Assembly: GCA_039621445.1 (NCBI GenBank) | Contig: CP154955.1 | Span: forward strand, 38,294,944 to 38,358,943 | Length of the DNA: 64,000 bases | Direction of reading: 5' to 3' | DNA from: Euglena gracilis | Lineage: Eukaryota; Euglenida; Euglenophyceae; Euglenales | In this document: positions 44,276-56,748 of the stretch, one piece after another | How positions within the stretch are numbered: the first letter of the stretch is position 1 | How the letters are laid out: each line of letters opens with the position of its first letter | Notes under the pieces: model-generated | The model's database searches: none | What the model saw: only the letters and a program-made list of their open reading frames with translations | Told to the model about the DNA's origin: nothing | Program-made: the position numbers and the translations under genes

Positions 44276-45534
44276 ATAAAAGAAAATATAAAAAGTCGTT
44301 ATGACCTATTAAAAAGGGGGCGTTTGGGAGGATGTGGGGGTGCGGGAGCTGCGGGGGGTGTAGGGTGTAATCCCACCCACAGAAACAGGACCATCCAAAT
44401 CATCCTTATTTTGTATGCACCTGTGCTGATGAAGATATTGAACTTGGGTTTCTGGCTGGCGTTTGTTCGTTGAATTTTTTTTGGAGGGTCTTGGATGGCA
44501 TACCCCCTTAATTGCAACAAAGTTGCATAAAGTGCAGTATTGTTCCATTGACACAGAGTGTTGTTGAAAACACCTGTGGCAACTTCACATTCCTGAAACA
44601 TTGCCATATAAGAAAGGAGGTTAAATCAAACAGGTCTAATGAACCTATCTGGGGGGGATGCCTTGCAAAAACCTTGGCAAATTCCTGTCGCAGCCGATGG
44701 TTTGGCCCGTTGATTGACGCATGTCAGAAGCTGAAACGCCAGTCCAAGCAAATAGTAAAATATACCAAATATTTATTGAGAACGGCCTTCGGAATTAGTC
44801 AATAAAATTTCGGTTCATATTATTATTCCTTCTTTCAGAATTTTACTTCTTGGAATACTTTTCTCTTGTTTAGCAACTTGACGAGAATTTTGATTGAAAG
44901 ATTCAGCCAAGGTCCAACGACAATTTCCCGGGCAGGGGGCAAAGACGTGTCGAAGTCCAAATGGCCCTGCAAGGTGTCTGCCCCCATGGACTGCAAAGAA
45001 CAAATTCCTGCAATGGGGATTGATCAGCCAGCAGTTAATGTGCGTTTTGAGAAAGACATTGGATGATAAGAGCAGGGAGGGGATGGCACCTCACTTTCTC
45101 CTTGGACGAGGGGATGGTCAAAAATGCTTGTGATCCAATGCAACTTCAAAATTTCTGGCGGCACTTTCCGAGAAAACCAAGGATCCAAACATGTGCCGTG
45201 ACATGAGGGTGGGTCAACGGACTGTGTGGCCGGGGGGGGGGGGAGGTGAAGGCTGCCTGGCCAGCCTGGTGGGGGGGTTTCGGTCTGGGACAGGACTTCT
45301 CAATTTTTACGTGGCGTGCTGATTCTTTTTGAGAACATTTCCCCCGGTATATAAATGCATGGCACCCACCCCCCATGGGGCCTGGGATTTGAAGTTGCTG
45401 TGTGCAGAACCTTGGCAAACCCCCCAGAAACCTTTCGAGGCCTGCGCCTGGCCATCTGCGGGGCTTCCACGTTGTCCAGCTGCTGCAGTGCGAAAGACAT
45501 GGGGGAAATAGAGGTGGGGGGGACATTGCTTTTC
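44276..45534. other. No supported gene
   Basis: Several short ORFs, none with a recognisable domain or a partner elsewhere in the window. Confidence 0.4.
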
Positions 45535-45795
45535 TGGCAAACTGCTACAGCGGCTGTGCCTTACAGCGGAGTCCATTTGCTTTGGAGGGGAATCTTGGGT
45601 ATGTGTGATCTGAGCATTGTAGAAGTGAATTATTTTCCTGGGATTTGCAGATTTCTCTGCTTTTTTGGCAAATTGCTACAGCGGCTGTGCCTTACAGCGG
45701 AGTCCACTTGCTTTGGAGGGGAATCTTGGGTATGTGTGATCTGAGCATTCTAGAAGTGAATTATTTTCCTAAGAAATGCAGATATCTCTGACTGG
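45535..45795. repeat. Tandem duplication, period 131 bp, two copies
   Basis: TGGCAAACTGCTACAGCGGC at 45535 recurs as TGGCAAATTGCTACAGCGGC at 45666, with near-identical following sequence through GAATTATTTTCCT. Confidence 0.85.
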
Positions 45796-46312
45796 AGTGG
45801 ACTCTCAGCCGAGAGCCGCCCTCTGAAGCCGGCCAGTACGTCTGTAGCCAACACCTCATGGCGGTCCTTCAATGGGGGAAAATCTTGGAAACTGCCAAAA
45901 AAAAAAACAGTAAGAAAAATTAAAAAAAATCCCACACAAATGGAGTCAATCCCCAGGGTGGGATTGACCCCTCTTGCCCGGGGGGAGTAGGAGGGCAGCC
46001 GGCACAGTGCTAAGCCTTTCATTGTGGCAAATGAATGGGTATGGTGTTGGGGGGGGAGAGGTGGCTGTGATGGAGCGGAAAGACTGCAGCGCAAGACCTC
46101 GAGGTGGTTATTGTGTCTCCGAAACAACCAAAGGGTTTCAAAAGATGTGGGGAATCCTGAGTGGTGCCTTGGGAGGTAATGAGCCTACACCAGCCATAGC
46201 CTTGGGCGGTAAAGATGTTGGATATTTTCGATCCCATCAACATGTGATTGCTACGCGGGGTTTCAGGCCAAACCTTTGCACAAGCAGGCCAGAACTGCAA
46301 TGGGCTTATTTT

Positions 46313-46385
46313 CAAACTGATGCAGTTCAAACTGATGCACTTCCAACTGATGCACTTCAAATGGATGCACTTCAAACTGCTGCAT
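46313..46385. repeat. 15-bp tandem repeat, about five units
   Basis: Units of CAAACTGATGCACTT with single changes (CAGTT, CAACTGATG, AAATGGATG). Gives a periodic translation in any frame. Confidence 0.85.
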
Positions 46386-46674
46386 ATTCTGCCCGGGATC
46401 AGCTCGGACACATTCCATCGGTCCATCCGCAGCCTGCCGGGCAAAAGAGAGGAGCGGACGGAGGGGATGACTGCAGACATGACGCTGTCGGCGCCTGCCA
46501 TGGCCCGTCATCCCATCGCGGCGGGGCGGGCCAGCCCCAGGGGCAGGGCTGGGTCCGCTCCGCTTCTACGCCGGGGTAGAAAGACTGGCTGGGGGGCTCG
46601 GGGTTTGGAGGGCAAGAACGAACTGCCCCCCGAATGTGAACCCCCCGAGCTTACATTTGGACGGGATTTCAAGA

Positions 46675-47000
46675 CCCTCAGGGGGGGCTTTATAATTGGG
46701 GGGGGGGGGCTGTATTTGGGGGCAAAATCACACGTTTTTGGGGGGCCTCTGTGACTTCCGGCGGCCTTCAATTGTGGCCAAATACCAATTTTATGCCAAA
46801 TTTTGGTCGTGTACCTCCACAATTATTATCCCAAATGGAGCAATTCTGGTGAAAAAAAAACGCTGTATCCACCCAAAAAATTTTCAACATTTTCTTGAAT
46901 GTCTTGAGCCATCAGTGGGGGAGGTTTTTTTGGGTGGCAAAACCAAACCCCCTGTGGAGGATTTTATACTTTGGGGGGATTTATATTTGGGGGGTTTACC
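46675..47000. mobile_element. Inverted-repeat element of the CTTTATATTTGGGG family, copy 2
   Basis: GGGGGGGCTTTATAATTGGGG at the left and GGGGGGATTTATATTTGGGG at the right. The core GGCGGCCTTCAATTGTGGCCA is the inverse of the core in copy 1 (41199-41489). Confidence 0.6.
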
Positions 47001-47077
47001 ATGGACACCGCACTACCGTTGGGGCCACATCCGTGTGTGACGACTGGCCCTGTATTGGAAACCCAGAGACCTCAGAG

Positions 47078-47252
47078 CAGGGGATTTCTGAAGGACCTCG
47101 GGGTTCAGCCTCCGGCTGGAAAAAAGGCTGCTGGCTAGAAACGAGCAGCTGGCTGGACCCCTCCCCCTCCCTCTTACCCACCCCCCCCACCTCCCCCCCC
47201 CCCCCCTCCCCCCCCCCGGGATGTGGTCCCCTGCGGCTTAAGAAATCCCCTG
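47078..47252. mobile_element. hAT-like MITE 2 with 8-bp duplication CCTCAGAG
   Basis: Ends CAGGGGATTTCTGAAGG and CTTAAGAAATCCCCTG are inverse repeats with one mismatch in the first 16. CCTCAGAG occurs at 47070-47077 and 47253-47260. Internal CAGCCTCCGGCTGG…AAAAGGCTGCTGGCT is shared with MITE 1. No ORF. Confidence 0.9.
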
Positions 47253-50200
47253 CCTCAGAGAGCCACTGGCTAGATGGAGCAAAATTTGGTCACCAGTCAA
47301 AGCCCCCAGGGGGGGCTTATTTGGGGTTTTTGGACCCTCCACAAACTCTCCCACCCTGTATTTGCTGAGCTTTCTTCATGGGACCTGCGTGTTTCCTTTA
47401 GCTCTTAAGCCAATTTCCTGGAGGGGGTTCAAATTTCAGCCTGACCATGGGGCTGGACCCCTCCCCATCCCCCCCCCCCAGAGAAGCGCCGGCAGGCTCC
47501 ACGCAAATAGCACAAATTGGGAAAACTCACGAAACGTCACCATTTTGTAGTTGGTTTGGGCAATGAACGACCCTTGATCCAAAAATCGTGACCAGTTGGA
47601 ATTTTCGTCCACAGTGGTGAATCAAAACTGCATTGGAAAACATATGTGCCTTTGGGCATGTGCATTGTTAGTTAGCAGAGCATTGATCACCAAAATCGCA
47701 ATGAATTGCTGATGTGCACGCACTGGACCAGCAGCACAACACTGGAATCTGCCACTTGGCATCCAGGGACCTCCTTTACCATGCTCAAACTCTTGCCTGC
47801 AATGTACTCCAAAGAAGTGTGAAGAGTGAAGGTTTTTTACACCGGCGCGTAAAAATTCTTCATCGAGTGTAATTCCTCCAGCCCCGTTGACCCAAAGAGA
47901 AGGGAAGAGGTTGCTGAGGAGGTGCTGTGAGTGCTGGAGGCTGGGAGACAGATGGAGGTCGAGCCCCTCTTTCAGGATCCCCGACATCTGCAGACAGCAC
48001 ATTGCCTATCGCCTGCATTTCCACCATGCCTGCTTTGGCGGTTATGGTTGCATCTCGCGGCCACGGTACAACTTGAGAGGAAAACAGAGGGCAGAGTTAG
48101 AAATCCTTGGATGAGTTACCCTTGCAGCACCCCATAAGCATCCTGAATCCTAGCCAGACATCAGCTCAACAACCCGGGGGGGGGGCACTGAAAGCACCTC
48201 CAAAATCGTCGACAGTTCGCACTTATACTGACCTTTTTCTTTGTTGGTATGCGCAAATGCCCACACCGACAATTTCTGTGAAAATGACACATCTTGACTC
48301 CCAAACCCCAAATAATGTTGTCAGATGTGATGTGGAACCCCAGCCTGTATGTGCATTTGGGAACGGCCCGTTTGCACAAATGCACAAATGCACACATGCA
48401 CACATGCACAAATGGTTGGTGTGTCATTTGCACAAAACGACACTTGGTGCACGCGCACACCAACCACCAATTCTTCACAAAGTCCACATGCAGGTCATTG
48501 TTTCAACCTTAGTCTCACCTGCCCCAAGTCTTTCCAGCTCCATCCCTTGTTGATGAGGCAGCCGTTGGAAGACAATGCATGCTTCGGTTTGGGCAAATGC
48601 TTGATTTCGAAGTCTTCTCACAAGGGTTTGCAAGCCTTCCATGCCTCTTTCTTTTGATTATACATCTAGACGATCCATGGCTAGACGATTTGATGGCTTT
48701 GGAGAGTGGGTGTCCATGTTTTTGAACACTTGCGACACGCCGGCCCTCCATTTGTTGATTTTCACAATTTTCCAGTGGTGACACCTGGGAGAATGGCATA
48801 AGTTGGTGTCCTTGAAACATGTCGCCGAGTTCTGTGGCTAAAAAAAAAGGGCCAGATCACCCTTCCCCTAGCTAGACCTCCCTCCCCGGGACTAGAGCAG
48901 GGAGCCGGGGTCCTGACCGGGAAAAATCTCTGGCTTTGCGTGATGCAGGAGCGGGGTTTTTGAGGTGCTTTCTGCTAATTTTGTGGAAAGAAAATCCCCA
49001 AGATGCCGAAGTTTGATTTTCCAAACCAAAGATAAAACCTTGAAATATCACCCAAATATTAAACTTGGGGTATATATATAAATTTGGGGTATTTGGGGTT
49101 TTAAAAAATACCTCAAAACCCTTTTTGAGGTGTTGCAGAAATTGGAGCCCCGAATAGGAATTGCCCCCCTCCCTCCCACCCCCCACCCCCACCCCTCACT
49201 GACGCACATGCAAGTGCCATTTTATTCCGGGGGAGATGGCAAAAATGGGTGAATTTTTGGCTGTCTGCGGGGGGGGGGGGGGGCTGTGTCCTTGGAACCC
49301 CCTTTCCCCCACCCCCACTATCCCTCACTCACCCCCTCCCCGTTTTTGGAAAATTTTCATTCTTCGATGTTTTTCCCTGAAAAAATGGTCCCAAATGTGA
49401 AATTTCTGGCTGTGCCCGGGGGGTGGCGCCCTTGGTTTCCCCCCTGGACCCCCCTTCCCCCTGTTCCCCCAAATAACAATCAAAAAGCCACCTTCAGGAT
49501 TTTTTGAGCGAAAATTTTAGCGTTTCTTTTTGACCCCACAAGTGACCCCAATAAAGAAAGCACATTTCACAGCGATTCCGAAAGCAAGAACAGGAAAAAA
49601 TATTTTGGATTTACCCCCCCACCCCCCCCACTCAGGCTAGTGTAGTCGCCAATTTTTGCAATATATGCTCCTTTTTGATTGAGAAGTGTGAAGATGATCA
49701 ATTTTCGCAAAAAAATGTTCAAAATGGTTTAAACTTTTTGGAAGCTTTTGGGGCCAAAAGTTTTCACGTACTTCGTGCAGATACTGCAGGGGTATCTTAA
49801 TGCTTAAGTTGATATATACTAATTAATGCAATACTAATTATGCATTATTCAATGCCTGCTGAAATTCTGGCCTCGAAAGTGAAGATCAGGATTTGCAATT
49901 TCTCCCGGGAGGAGGGAGGCTGCATTGCGGCTGGGCCAAAATCAAACCAGTCCAAATTCCAGTGTGTGGGGGGGGGTGGGGGCTAGTGTTGGTGGGTGTG
50001 TGTGGGGGGGGGGGTAGTTTTTGGGGGGGAGGGGAGTGTGTGGAGGGGTGTGGGGGTGTCCGGAAACATTAGGTGCTGGATTCCCCGAATTGCGCAGATA
50101 AAAGATCTTGTTATTTTGGTTTCGCCCCGGACAAGGCCCAAGGCTGAGTAAATCAAAAAATGATGCCAAAAAAAACTTCATGTGTGAGCTACGTGGGGGT

Positions 50201-52214
50201 GTGTGGGGGGATGTGCGCGGGTGTGAAGGAGTGTAGGGGGCAGGGTGTTAAGTGAGAGGGGGGAAGGGGGCGGCCCCCTCAGGGGGGAGGGGGGTCGACC
50301 CCTTTCCCGCTTGGGTAAAAGGGGGGTTTCAAAAAATGCCCATAATTGTGTTTTCAAGTGATTTTTCACCAAATTGACAAAAACAGATGGTAAATACACG
50401 AGTCTGCCGGCACGAAGCACTGGGGAAGATTTGGCCAGCTGTGGCTGGCAATCTTCCAATTCTCTCCAGCCTGGTGGCAGCTGCGGCTGTCCTAAAACAC
50501 ACCTCCCCGGGCATACCCCGGGCGTCTGCCACGTTGAGTGTCAGACACACGAAAGAAGGGCGGGCCACAATGCGATCGGGTGCGAGATTTGCCGGCAGAG
50601 ACCGCGACCGCTTGCCGGGCAGCTTCAGGCCACGACCAGGGGCGGCAGGGGGGGGGGGACGCCAGGGAGCACACCGGATGGCTAAGCCAGTGCAGCAGAG
50701 GTCTGCAGAGCACCCCCGGCGCGGCGGTGGCGGGCCCAGGCCACTGCCTCGGATGGCTGGGGGTAAAGTTGGAGAGTATTTAGAACCTTGCGAAAAATGT
50801 CGATACCAGAGCAAAAATTTTGGGGTCGGAATTCCTGGATAACCAATCTGCCCTTTTGTTGGTTTGCCCAACAATATGTGTGGGGTTGGTGTAAGGTTCT
50901 TGTTGTGCAGTGCGCCAGTTGTGAAAGGATTGGTTGGTTGATGATGGGTATTTTTGACCCTTTCCTCCAACACCAAGCTGTGCTGGAAGCATCTGTTTGA
51001 ATTGTCGGCTCATTGTCCTAGGGGGGGTTCAGCGTGGGGGAGGGGTGCGGAGGTCCCTGGCTGCTGCCATTCGAAGCATTGGATCGAGGTGGGCCTTCTG
51101 ACCCCCCACGTCACCAGCGGGGAAAAGAAGACACAAACCTTGACTGCCAGAGGCTGATCGCCCGAACCCCCAGGCAAAAGCCTGGAAGGGAAACCCTGTC
51201 AGGCACACACGCCAGCAGAGGGGGGGGGGGGGCACGGGGGAAATGGGCCACGGAAGCGCACACACTGCGGGGGAGGCCGAGCGTGGCTCTGCGGGGAATC
51301 GCATTTCCTCGCATTTCCCGTGGGAGAGACCGGCCATTGTGGGAGGGGGCACTCCGCCCAAATACCAAATTTTTGGCCAACTTTTACCAACTTTCAGCCG
51401 TTCTGGAAATCTTGCACACTTAGATCAATCTTAATCTGTGACTATTTGGGGGGGGGGGGCTATTGGCTTTTCTCGCGCCATATTTGGCATTTTTCATCTA
51501 CCACTGTTGACATATTGGTGGTAGGTGGGGGGCCACGGGAGGTTGGTTCGTAGAAGGTGGGTGCTGCGGCCGTGATTGGGACGAACTCCATCTGTGCTGG
51601 TGATATACGGCCTCCTGAAGCGTGGTGCTTCCGTTCATTTTTTTGTCCATTTTGGCCACGTGCCAATAATTTTCGACCCTTGCTGACTATAATTGGCCAT
51701 TTCACCATTTTGGGTCAATGTTGGACTACACATATCCTTTTTACCTTGTATCTGCAGTCCTCCCAAATTTGGTTAAAATATTGAAAATTGTTGAGCTTGG
51801 CCCCGGTTCCTGGACTATCATTCAGAATCTGCTTTTGCGGAGTTCTGCAAAAATTGGCAAATTTGCCTAAAGTCCTGCAAACTAACTGAAATGCAGCACA
51901 ATTGTATTGTATGATAATTGTGTATGCCGTTTTGCGCAAAAACCGTGAAAACCCGGAGGTTTTTTTTTTGGGAGCACGAATAATCACAAATAATCACGAA
52001 TAATAATCTCGAATAATCGTGAACCAGAATCAAGGGTGGTCAGCACGAATTTGTGGGAATCCCTGGCAATGGGCAGGCAGGGGGGTAGGGCATTTTCGAC
52101 CCCTCCAGGCAGGGTTTTGGGGTCGGTATTGCTCTCACCCCCCCCCCCGGTGCCAAAGCGCCAAAAATGGCCATTTTCAAGGGAGAATTGGCTTAGTCAG
52201 CAGGCACTGGGCCC

Positions 52215-52392
52215 AAAACTGAACACCGGCCACGGCCCAACCAAATTGCCATTTTGGTTGGGCCACAGCCGGCCGTGGCCAACCAAATCAATGACCTTGG
52301 TTGCGCCGCGGCCGGCCGCGGCCGGCCGCGGCCGAACCAAATCACAGTTTTTGGTTCGCCGCGGCCGGCCGTGGCCCAACCTCCCATGGCCG
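52215..52392. repeat. Palindromic GGCCGCGGCC repeat cluster 2
   Basis: Successive units CACGGCCCAACCAAA, TTTTGGTTGGGCCACAGCCGGCCGTGGC and GCCGCGGCCGGCCGCGGCCGG form overlapping palindromes of about 30 bp separated by 15-20-bp spacers. Confidence 0.7.
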
Positions 52393-52914
52393 TCCGAGCA
52401 CCGTTCTGAGATCTACCAGTTCCATCTCTGTTCCCACGGCTTCTGATGTTCCGTCGTTCCCAGATCATCCACAGTTTTTACAGTCAGATGTGTGGTAATT
52501 GACTTCACCAAACAAAATTAAAGAAAATACAGAATAAATACAAGAAGGAGTTGTCAGTTGAAAGGTGTTGGCAGTTAAAAGGGTTAAAAGGAGTCGAGTT
52601 CGTAATGAAAGCGATGGGGTCAGGTGAACATACACACAAAACGGAGTTGGCAGTTGAAAGGAGTTATGTTCTTAAAGAAAGGGATAAGGCAAGGTCGACA
52701 TGCACAAAAAGGATTTGCCAGATACGGTTATCCGTTCCACACTGCACCGTGTTCCCACTGCTGATTCCACACAACTGCTCCAGAATTTACTCCAAAATCA
52801 GAAACTACTCCGAGAATCTGCGGTGTTGGATTATGATTTGTGTGTGCTATTACCCCAGATCTTCATATTTCCAATCTAGAGCTTCATTCTTTTCTGATGA
52901 GTGGTACTTGGACG

Positions 52915-53115
52915 GTCATGGGGGGTTGGGCCGCAGCCCAATCAAAAAACGGTGATTTGGTTGGGATGCGGCCAACCACGACGAGAAATTTCCGCCGTGG
53001 TTGGGCCACGACTGGCTGCGGCACAGCCACAAAAAAATTCGGCTGGGCCACGGCCGGCTACGGCCCAACCTAAACAGCGTTTTGATTGGGCCGTAGTCGG
53101 ATGTGGCCCAACCAA
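52915..53115. repeat. Palindromic GGCCGCGGCC repeat cluster 3
   Basis: Repeated GTTGGGCCGCAGCCCA, GTTGGGCCACGACTGGCTGCGGC and GGGCCACGGCCGGCTACGGCCCAACC units of the same family, diverged. Confidence 0.65.
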
Positions 53116-54191
53116 AACCGACCCCACCTCCCGTGACTGACCACCCTGCTGGTGGTCACGCCAACAAATTACAGAAAAAGCCTGTTTCTCTGAAACACAC
53201 AAATGCAAAAAAAAAACCAACGCAAATCACACAATCCTTTCCACATTTTGTTGAACCAACATCGCATACAAAAAGATCGCATCTGACCGGGGGGGGGGTT
53301 GGTTAGACTGGACAAGCCCGGTCATTGAACAAGGGGGAGGGAGGTATGCCAGAATTTTGATCCTTCGGCATGAGGTGTGGCAAAAAACTGTCTCTGGCGC
53401 TTCGGCAAATCCCTGTGGCTCCGCAGCTCTGCCCGCCCCAGTCACCGGTGAACCTGGCTTGATTTCTCATGCTTGGCAGGGGTTCCGCTGTCGTACAGAA
53501 CCGGGGTGGGTGAGCCAGGGATGGGGTGGGGATGGGGGGGGGGGCAGCGCGGGGGTCTCATCCGGGGTGCAGTGACACCTGGTGGGCGAGACCCTCGGTG
53601 TGAGGCAAGGAAGGGCCGGCGGGATTGAGGCAAGCAGGCCAGGAGGCAGGGGGCGTTGGGGGAAGCGGCCGGGGCGGAGGTCAGCCTGCCCACCAGACAT
53701 CAAACACATTATTCTGTTTGTGCCTGTTCTAAGTTTGTGTGTGCCCTGGCGGCTCAAGCATTTTGTCATTTGTGGTCACTCCTGATTTTACGCAGGCGAT
53801 CTCTGGACGCGGAAAAAGGAACTTGCGGCGATTGGCTGCCAAAAACCTTAAGAAACCTAAGGAAAACAAAACTCAACCACCACCGTGGTGCAAAAGCGTC
53901 GACGAGGCGGCCTGGCGTTGCACATGGGTGCACAGCTGACGGCGATTTGAAACAAACGGACAACCTTGCAGGGCAGCCCCATTCACAATATCCAGACACG
54001 GCATCGTGGTCCTCCTCCGGGGGGGGGGGGTTGGAGTTGTATGAAATTCACTCAACGTCAACCATCGGCCCAGCCCTTCCCACAGGTGGAAGGGATTTGG
54101 AACTTGTCCAGATGCAGCAATGGCCGTCGGTCTCTCGCCCCCTGGTGAAGGAATGTCTGAGAGGCCTCTGGCGCCACAGTCACACAGCCTG

Positions 54192-54634
54192 CAGGGATTT
54201 TCTCAAGGAAAGGAGCCCGGGGGGGGGGGGGTCCCGCAAGCCAGCTGGGAAAAGGTGCTGGCTGGGGGTTGTCCAGGAGGGGGGGGGGTCTAGTGGGCTG
54301 GAGCAGAACCTAGCGTGTACCCCAAAAATGCTCTAAAAAGCCCAAATCCAGCTGGGTTGCCATTTTTCAGCCAAATTTGGAGGTGAAGACCCAAAAACCA
54401 TCCCAAAAATGCCATTTTTGGCCATTTCTTGACCCGATTTCCCCAAAAATTTTGGCTCTTTGCGCCCAAAATTTATCTGGTCCAGTTCGGCTTCACCCGA
54501 ACCGCGCTGCCCGAACTTTGTTTCAGCGGACCCCCCCCAGTCCGCAGCCCGGCTGGGAGGTGTTGGCTGGGAAAAAAGTGCTGGCTGGCTGGACCCCCCC
54601 CCCAGGGTGGGTCTCCTGCTTAAGTCAGCCCCTG
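54192..54634. mobile_element. hAT-like MITE 3 with 8-bp duplication ACAGCCTG
   Basis: Begins CAGGGATTTTCTCAAGG and ends CTTAAGTCAGCCCCTG, diverged inverse repeats. ACAGCCTG occurs at 54184-54191 and 54635-54642. The interior contains GCTGGCTGGACC and C/G runs as in MITE 1. No ORF. Confidence 0.85.
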
Positions 54635-54642
54635 ACAGCCTG

Positions 54643-56370
54643 TGCCGTCGACAACTCTGATTGTGACGGCCAAAATGAGACAGTAAGGCAGGGGAAAGGA
54701 TGCCATTGGAAGCAAAAAAGAAGCGTATGGGGAGTGAGTACGAGGAGGACATGAGATAAGAACTTAAGAAAAAGAAATGAATTGCATAGATGTGTCGGAG
54801 CATAATGTGCACCTAAAACTGTACACAGAAACAGCAACAATAAAAGCAGATATGAAAGTACGGAGTATAAGCCCAAAAGCAACTGAAAACTAAACTCAGC
54901 AATCAATTAAGAAAGGGGAGGCACTTTGGACTTGAGCAACTCAAATTCATTAGTTTGCAAGAAATCCGACGACAAGCATTTTGAACGAGCAAATTCTCAT
55001 TGAAATCCAAAAACAAGCAAACACCTTAACAATGTCCCAGCATGGATGACTCCACTATCTACTATCTACCACATTAATGCAAAGAGTTCGATGCTATATT
55101 GTTTGTACAGGTTTCTGTGCAATATCGCTTGGATGATATTCATAAAGAAATGATCCCCACCAACAACAGAAGGGGCAATGCCTTAAATTGTTGACTGAGC
55201 TCCTCGCATTCACGCCGTTCACTGCTGTTGGAAAATGGTTCTCAGACATTCAGTGCAGACACAGTTGCGGTGGCAAAGCCTGTCTGCTGGGGGCTGGGAT
55301 GTCAACCAACAGTTGGACCTTTTCCCTCAAATGACCTTTTCTGTGGGGTCCTCGGTCTGGACCCCCTTGGCAGGTGGTCCGGACCCCCCTCCGGTCCAGG
55401 GGGGGGGGGGGGGGCGGCTTTCAGGGTTTACCTCTGCTTTGTGCTGGGGACCTCCAAATTCTCATTCCCATTTTCTGTGATTTTTCGTGCTACGAAAAAT
55501 CGCCCGATTTGGCCCCCTTGCACAATTTCCAATTGTTTGGACTGAAAATGGTCTGTATTTTCTACAGGGGGGAGAGAAACTGCACATGGGCCAGTCAAAA
55601 ACTGCACTGCAAAAAACGGCAAAAAAAACCTGCAAAAAAACTGCACTTCAACGAAAAAAAAATGACAATAAACAAGCTGAAATGGTGTGCATATGCAAAA
55701 CAACGTAAATTGCGACCACATGAGCACGCCCTGATGAAGACAAAAATGGGAGCAGTCAATCAAGGTACACTGTACGTGGTTTTTCATGCACTGAAATGCA
55801 AGTCATCTGTTTGGATGCCGGGTCACACTGGGTTTCCTGCACCAAAAATTGTACCGACCATGCCCACAAAGATGCCAAACGGTCTCCTTTATAAATATGG
55901 GAAAAATGCACATAAACCCGAACACAGAAATTTTCAATGCTTTCAATTCTTGCAGGGGATGTTCAATTTGGAACTTTCGGTCCATCACCTGGGGAAGTTT
56001 CTCCATTCACGATGGGAAAAAACAACCAAAAAAGAACAATTTTGGTTGGGGAGCAATTGTGCCCTCGTCACCGAAACAATCTGTTTTTTGGAATGGTGGC
56101 TACAACAATCGCTGTTGAATTAAGAGGCAAAGCAGTTGGCAAAACAGTTGGGGGCAAAGCAACTGGTGGGATAACTCAACTCATGACAGATGATGCTTTC
56201 TCTTGAGAAACACCCTTCAAACATGTGATCCAGCATAATGAGGCGCAGAGCACCAAAAAAATAATGAGGCGCAGAGCACCAAAACTGGAACCCTGTGGCA
56301 TCTGAGTTTTGGTGCATGTCATGTCCAGGACAGAGCTGCGACACACACAAAAACTACACACATACACTCT
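54643..56370. other. No supported gene
   Basis: The longest frame (55374-56123, 249 aa) has protein-like composition in its second half but no recognisable domain, no start context and an overlapping G-run. I do not call it a gene. Confidence 0.4.
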
Positions 56371-56379
56371 CACTCTCTC

Positions 56380-56380
56380 T

Positions 56381-56421
<41 letters not shown>

Positions 56422-56517
56422 ACTCACTCACTCACTCACTCACTCACTCACTCACTCACTCACTCACTCACTCACTCACTCACTCACTCACTCACTCATT
56501 CACTCACTCACTCACTC
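56380..56517. repeat. (CT)n(CACT)n microsatellite
   Basis: CT dinucleotides to about 56415, then about 25 units of CACT with one T variant near 56498. Confidence 0.95.
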
Positions 56518-56529
56518 AGCCACCCCCCC

Positions 56530-56748
56530 CCCACTAATAGAAGCGTGGGGCCGCTACAAGCGCAGGGTCCAAATAAAAGCCCACCTCCCGCCGCCGAAGA
56601 CGCTACAAGCGCACCCCCCATCTTGATGGGATTTCTAATGGAAATATACAGAAATCTCACAGGTGGGGTCCAAATAGAAGCGCACTCCCCACCGCCGAGG
56701 CGGCGGTCCGCTATAAGCGCACCCGTGCTTCTCTCAGGGGGGGGTTAA
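56530..56748. repeat. Inverted-repeat element built of (A)AGCGC units
   Basis: Two half-similar blocks: GGGTCCAAATAAAAGCCCACCTCCCGCCGCCG at 56568 and GGGGTCCAAATAGAAGCGCACTCCCCACCGCCG at 56664, each with CGCTA(C/T)AAGCGCA. Possibly a decayed MITE; no target duplication found. Confidence 0.5.

Larger units (their letters stand above)
47261..54183. other. Long non-coding stretch with no supported gene
   Basis: All frames are short or driven by G/C runs. It contains an (ATGCACAA)n tandem at 48370-48412, CA/GT- and G-rich stretches at 49960-50280, and two palindromic GGCC clusters listed separately. An AT-rich ORF at 52551-52955 has no recognisable content. Confidence 0.5.

Noticed and set aside
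46313-48412. CRISPR array
   Set aside because: The short tandem repeats here have no unique spacers, and the context is eukaryotic.
56295-56626. ORFs with Ser-Leu-Thr-His repeats
   Set aside because: Translation of (CACT)n.
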